Source of the DNA: Desmodus rotundus
Lineage: Eukaryota > Chordata > Mammalia > Chiroptera > Phyllostomidae
DNA: 64,000 bases
NCBI RefSeq assembly: GCF_022682495.2
Contig: NC_071390.1
Location: forward strand, 100,076,294 to 100,140,293
Direction of reading: 5' to 3'
The notes under the pieces were generated by a model. That model ran no database searches, had not been told where the DNA came from, and worked only from the letters and a program-made list of their open reading frames with translations. Position numbers and translations under genes: made by a program. How positions within the stretch are numbered: position 1 is the first letter of the stretch; every line of letters starts with the position of its first letter. Positions 59,245 through 64,000 of the stretch are shown here, piece after piece.

Positions 59245-59540
59245 GCTTTTTTTAAAAGAGAACTCTCATCAAAATACAGAAATATATTTCTATGCACTAA
59301 TAATGAACTATTAGAGAAATTAAGAAAACAATCCCATTTACAATTGTATCAGAAAGAATAAAATACCTAGGAATAAATTTAATCAAAAAAGTGAAAGACC
59401 TGTACACTGAAAACTATCAGACATTGATAGAGAAATTGAAGAAGACATAAATAAATGAAAATGTATTCCATGCTTATGGATAGGAAGAATTAATATAGTT
59501 GAAATGTCCATACTACCCAAACCAATCTACATATTTAATA
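59245..59540 (+). mobile_element. L1 ORF2 fragment, left of mariner
   Basis: L1MA-like ORF2: 'atatatttctatgcactaat', 'agaataaaatacctaggaat', 'gacctgtacactgaaaacta', 'accaatctacatatttaata'. It continues after the mariner at 60255. Confidence 0.8.
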
Positions 59541-60252
59541 TAAGGTCTTTCCTGAAAAAGCCCAGTCATTGTTAATATAATGAGAATTGTTTGCAGGATA
59601 TAGATGTAACCTGGCAGCCAAGGAGAATCACCTGGAATGCAAATGCATTAACAATGACATCTTCACTGTACTAGTCGGTGGGCCAGTAGACGCCATTGAG
59701 CGAGCGTGTATACTGTGTGACTGTCACATTCAAAATGACTGAGCCAGTAGAGCAATGAATGTGCATCAAATTTTGCATTAAGCTTGAACGTTCTTAACAA
59801 ATTGAACAAATTTTGCATGAACATTCCACCACAGAAACTATTGGGATGATTTAAAAGGCCGCAGCTATGGGCAACTGGTGATTGGCAGCTCCATCACAAC
59901 AACATGCCAGCTCATGCATCACATCTCATGGAGAGTTTTTTGGCAGAATATCAAATCACTGAGGTGACTCAGACCCCCTAGAGCCTAGATTTGGCACCCT
60001 GTGTCTTCTGGCTTTTCCCAAAACTAAAATCAGCTTTGAAAAGGAAGAGATTTCAGACCATCAATGAGATTCAGGAAAATATGACAGGGCAGCTGATGGT
60101 GACTGGGAGAACTGTGTGAGGTCCCAAGGTGCCTGCTTTGAAGGGGACAGAGGCACCATTGTTGTATGTACAATGTTTCTTGTATCTTTTATCTTCAATA
60201 AATGTCTCTATTCTTCATATTACATGGCTGGATACCTTCTGGACAAACCTTG
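59541..60252 (+). mobile_element. internally deleted mariner element
   Basis: 712 bp with diverged inverted ends: 'taaggtctttcctgaaa' at the left and 'caaggtttgtccagaagg' (complement) at the right. It is flanked by TA at 59539-59540 and 60253-60254, the mariner target. Removing it rejoins L1 sequence across the site. It has about half the length of an autonomous mariner (near 1.3 kb). The right half encodes the end of a mariner transposase with stops. Confidence 0.9.
59890..60150 (+). pseudogene. mariner transposase C-terminal remnant
   Basis: DDE/D-type transposase of the mariner family, which cuts and pastes the element at TA sites. Visible are 'HHNNMPAHASHLMESFLAEY', followed by a stop where the family has PPYSPDLAPCD, then 'SLDLAPCVFWLFPKLKSALK' and 'RFQTINEIQENMTGQL'. 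In DLAPCD the catalytic aspartate has become valine ('DLAPCV'). A further stop precedes 'GPKVPALKGTEA'. The N-terminal DNA-binding half and the central catalytic part are mostly deleted. Non-functional. Confidence 0.85.
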
Positions 60253-61915
60253 TACAATCCCTATCAAAATTCCAGTGGCATTTTTTTCACAGAAATAGAA
60301 CAAATAATTCTAAAATTCATATAGAACAACAAAAGCCTGCATATAACTGAAACATTCCGACAAAAAACAAAGCCTGATTTCAAATTATGACACAAAGGTA
60401 TAATAACCAAAACAGTATGGTTTTGACAGAAAAACAGACATAGATCAATGGGCCAGATAAAGAGCCTAGAAATAAACCCACCCATATATGGTTGATTGCA
60501 ACAAAGTAACCAGGAATATACAATGGAGAAAGGATATTCTCTTCAAAAATAATGTTAGGAAAACTGGGCAGCCACATGCAAAATAATGAAACTGGACCAC
60601 TCTCATACACCATGCACAAACATTAACTCAAAATGATTTAAAGGCTTGAATGTGAAACCTAAAACCGTGAAGCTACTAGAAAACACACAGGCAATAAGCT
60701 CCTTGACATTGGTCTTGGAGGTGATATTTTGGATTTGACACCAAATGCAAAAACAACAAAAGCCAGAATGAACAAGTGAGACTATATTAAACTAAAAAGC
60801 TTCTATACAACAAAGAAACCATCAACAAAATGAAAAGACAATAGACAAAGTTGGAGAAAATATTAGCAAATCATATTTCTGATAAAGGGTTAATATCTGA
60901 AATATATAAAGAATTCCTACCAACTCAAAAAATAAACAACCCAATTAAAAAGTAGGCAGAAGATCTGCATAGATATTTTTCCAAATAAGACATAGAAGTG
61001 GCCAACAGGTACATGAAAAGATGGTCAACATCACTAATCAGGGAAGTGCAAATCAAAAGCACAATGAGATATTACCTCATACCTGTTAGTATGGCTTTTA
61101 TCAAAAAGATAAGAAATAACAAGTGTTGGCAATGATGTGGAGAAAAGGGAATGTTTTTGTACTATTGGTGGGTATGCATATGGTTGCAACCACTATGGTA
61201 GATAGTATGGAGGTTCTTCAAAAAATTAAAAATAAAACTTCCACATGACCCATAAATTCAAGTGCTGGGTATTCATCCAAAGAAAACACAAACACTAAAC
61301 TATGCATCTCCATGTTCATTGCGGCATTATCTGCAATAGCCAAGATATGGAAACAACCTAAGTGTTCATCAATATCGAAGGTAATATATATACATACAAT
61401 GTAAATATGAGTGATGGAATATTATTGAGCCATAAAAAAGAATAAAATCTTGCCATGTATGACAACATGATGTACCTTGACAGCATTATGCTAAGTGAAA
61501 AAGTCAGAGAAAGACATACTATATGATCTTGCTTAATGTGCGATCTAAAAAGCAAGCAAACAAAAACAAGTTCGTAGATACAGAAATTGATGGTTGCCAG
61601 AAGAAGGAGGTGGGGTGGGCAAAATGGGCGAAAGAAGTCAAAAGCTACAAATGTTCAGTTATAAAATAATTAAGTCACAGGGATGTGACGTGTAGCATGG
61701 CAACTGTAGTTACTAGTACTTTATTGCTAAAAGAGTAGATCTTAAAATTCTCATCACACACAAAAAAAGTCTGTAACTATGTAGGATGATGGATGTTAAC
61801 TAGCCTTATTGTGGTGAGCATTTTGCAATAGATACAAATGTAGAATCATTATGGTGTACTCCCAAAACTAGCATAATGTTGTACGTGAATTATAACTCGA
61901 ATAAATAAATAATGA
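60253..61915 (+). mobile_element. L1 ORF2 C-terminal region and 3' UTR, right of mariner
   Basis: Continues the L1 interrupted at 59540. 'caatccctatcaaaattcca', 'acagacatagatcaatgggc', 'agactatattaaactaaaaag', 'ttaatatctgaaatatataaag', 'atcactaatcagggaagtgc', 'gaaacaacctaagtgttcatc' and the tail 'aactcgaataaataaataat' follow in the right order. Stops and indels throughout; no open ORF2. L1MA-like by tail sequence. Confidence 0.85.
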
Positions 61916-61999
61916 AAAGGACACTCCTGTAGCACTATGAAGTTCTTTCACAACTTATTTGTCTGAATTGCTTGATAGGCTACAGATTGCTGGAGGGAC

Positions 62000-62095
62000 A
62001 AAGCCTGGATCTGTTTTGATGGCTGCCCCATACCGATGCCTTAGCACAGTGCCTGGAATATCATATATGCTCAATAATTATTTTTAATTGAAGTG
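62000..62095 (+). repeat. L2 LINE 3' end
   Basis: 'acaaagcctggatctgttttg', 'ccttagcacagtgcctggaat' and 'atgctcaataattattttt' match the L2 tail. Confidence 0.65.
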
Positions 62096-62112
62096 AGGAC
62101 AAATTAAGTGTT

Positions 62113-62190
62113 TAGAAAAGGAGTTTCTAGGCGGCCCAGCTAGCTCAGTCAGTAGAGCAAAGGACCCTTAATCCTAGAAAAGGAGTTTCT
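62113..62190 (+). mobile_element. retroposed 5' half of tRNA-Lys (tailless retropseudogene)
   Basis: A 46-bp insert (62129-62174) is flanked by a perfect 16-bp duplication, 'tagaaaaggagtttct' (62113-62128 and 62175-62190). From 62134 the insert follows mammalian tRNA-Lys (anticodon CTT): 'gcccagctagctcagtcagt', 'agagcaaaggacccttaatcc', covering acceptor 5' strand, D arm and anticodon arm, and ending just after the anticodon loop. It has no A tail. Five extra bases (62129-62133) precede the tRNA start. It is a pseudogene, not a functional tRNA. Confidence 0.85.
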
Positions 62191-63420
62191 TTTCTGACTA
62201 AGAAAGATTTTTAAAGTAAAAAGAGCAAAAAACACAGTAATAAGAAATTCTAACACTGTGACCACATGTCATATTTATTGATAACTAATAAATGTCTTCT
62301 TCTATAGGGCTAAGGTCTACATTTTATGATATAACCAGAGGCTGGCAGAGTGCTGCAGAAAGACAAACCACAGTGACAGAAGGAACAGTGAGATTACCTT
62401 TAAGAAAATATACCTGTTTCTTTGAAGCTAATCTAGTCATACGTTGCTACCTTTGGTGCTAGAAACCTCCCCCCACCCCTACCCTTACTGCCACCCCAAA
62501 ATTCCACAAGATTGGAACCTTCTGCTAAAACTAAGATTTGGCAAGTTACTAAATTTGAACTAGGTCGGACCACAGTACTCAAAGAGGACATTTCAAGTGA
62601 TTTTGTGTTTTAATGCAGTAATTAAGCAGGAAAAAAAAAGATATAGAAAAGGAAAAGTTAATATAATAGACCAAATTTTCAAAACAGATGTAGACATGAA
62701 AACCAGTCATTATTTTAGCCTGTTAGTGCCCGGCAGCATTTCAGGGGTCTCTTTACAAGACGTGCAGGCACTGCTGTTCTCTGTCCAAGGACTGCAGCAA
62801 GGAGAGGTTCTGACACAGCTCTGCAGACCAAGAAATGTGAGTCTACATATGTGTCAGAAAGGGGAAACCTTCAGGCAGGAAAAGGTATTAGGAAAAACCT
62901 AAGTTCAAAATTCTGATGTATTATTGAATAACTTGCTTATGTTTAAGGTTATTTTCAAGTCTAAAGTATAATGCTAAAAAATATAAAAAAGAAATATATT
63001 TTAAAACATCAATTGGATTTTTTAAATTCATACATATTATATGTATATTTATAAAACATATATATGTATTACCATTTCATGTATTTTATAGTATATTAAT
63101 CAGGCTTAATTCTTTCTTGATTTTTCACGTAAGTATACTTATAAATAGAAATCATGTTTCTTTTCTCATTCTTCGTTTGATTATCATACACTGTCCTAAA
63201 GCTCTGAGCTATCCTCATAGTGGACCATTTCTCTGGAAATTTGAAAATTGATAAATAAACCTTCAACATCATAAAATACATCAGAGAATAAGTGTCAGAA
63301 TTTGAGGGTGAAAAAAGAACACTAGAGGAAATGGGTAGATTTGCCCATGCCATGGAGACATAATCAGAAACTCATTCTCACACCATTAAATAAAGCTGAA
63401 AAATAGGTCATGTAACTAAT
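62191..63420. other. unclassified AT-rich sequence
   Basis: No exon recognised. The 101-codon frame at 62597-62902 has no known motif. Confidence 0.4.
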
Positions 63421-63454
63421 GAGTTGATTATACTTTTTAGCAATCAAAGATGGA

Positions 63455-63620
63455 TCTTGAATTATGGATCTTGAATTATGTATATGTAATTATGTATATA
63501 TAATTATGTATATGTAATTGTGTATATATGTAATATACATAATTCATACGTACATATGAATATGAATACATGCATATTCATATACTTGTTATGAATATGT
63601 ATACATTTAATAATATATAT
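63455..63620. repeat. AT-rich tandem repeat
   Basis: Starts with two copies of 'atggatcttgaatt', then variants of 'atgtatatgtaatt' and of 'gaatatgaatacatgcatat'. A degenerate minisatellite or microsatellite. Confidence 0.65.
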
Positions 63621-64000
63621 TGAAATTTATTTCTTTTTTAATAACAAATTCAAAAAAATCTAGAAAAAAATACATGTTGGGACAATTTGACCGATACTGT
63701 AGATGCTGTGAGAATGAAAATAAGGCTGCACACCCTTGCATATCCAGAAAATGGAGAGAGAATGATGGTTACACAAGACAAAACGAAAAATAAGGGAATC
63801 TGAAAGGCTTAAGCCAAAAATGAAGCTCTAGGGATATTATTATCTCAGCCATTCTGAAAGGACATAAATTAAATGGGAGTAATTGATTTTATTTTTATAT
63901 AAGCAAGCACATTCACATGGCAAATATGTACCTGCATTTCTGCATAAATCCCCATGTATTCAATAGTATCCTTACTATTTGACTTTAACTGCCTGAGTTT
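63621..64000. other. unclassified non-coding sequence
   Basis: Nothing recognised up to the window edge. Confidence 0.4.

Noticed and set aside
62129..62174. Functional tRNA-Lys gene
   Set aside because: The 3' half (variable loop, T arm, acceptor 3' strand) is missing and the insert is flanked by a target duplication.
1..64000. CRISPR array, operon, phage or other prokaryotic system
   Set aside because: No regularly spaced repeats and no dense coding; the repeat content is that of a mammalian genome.

Overview
This window looks like non-coding DNA from a bat, most likely Yangochiroptera. I found no host protein-coding exon on either strand. The bat call rests on three things: tRNA-derived SINEs of the VES type (clear copies at about 37.3 and 50.1 kb), five 'half-L1' (HAL1) retrotransposons that carry L1 ORF1 but no ORF2, and a young-looking L1 3' end at 54.7 kb. 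MIR, L2, MLT1 and MER20 copies show it is a eutherian mammal. No Helitron was recognised, so I do not narrow the family further. Family names are from memory of consensus sequences, not from a search.

Layout. 1-12.6 kb: mostly unclassified AT-rich DNA with scattered MIR, L2, old L1 and one MLT1-type LTR. 12.67-16.69 kb: two HAL1 copies lying end to end on the minus strand. 17.16-17.43 kb: a short hAT element. 20.41-21.73 kb: a CpG-rich pogo/Tigger-like transposon. 24.02-25.98 kb: a HAL1 with a nearly open ORF1 and a clear target-site duplication. 26-32 kb: MER20, L2, MIR, MLT1 and a possible LTR. 35-38.4 kb: a MaLR/ERVL-type LTR, a VES SINE and an ERVL-like internal fragment. 39.6-46.5 kb: old L1 pieces and a pair of HAL1 copies in inverted orientation. 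47-50.3 kb: SINEs, L2 pieces and a hAT remnant. 52.46-53.28 kb: a solo LTR of a class II (betaretrovirus-like) endogenous retrovirus with a 6-bp target duplication. 54.7-62.2 kb: a young L1 tail, MLT1, an old L1 split by a mariner element, and a retroposed 5' half of tRNA-Lys. 62.2-64 kb: AT-rich DNA.

The most informative signal is the inverted HAL1 pair at 40.8-42.7 and 44.6-46.0 kb. Its target-site duplications are swapped: the 5' flank of each copy matches the 3' flank of the other. This is the expected footprint of an inversion of the roughly 1.9 kb between them, caused by recombination between the two HAL1 copies, or of an assembly or haplotype flip. Three HAL1 copies also share one frameshift in ORF1, suggesting that a defective source was mobilised in trans. 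No previously undescribed gene system was found.
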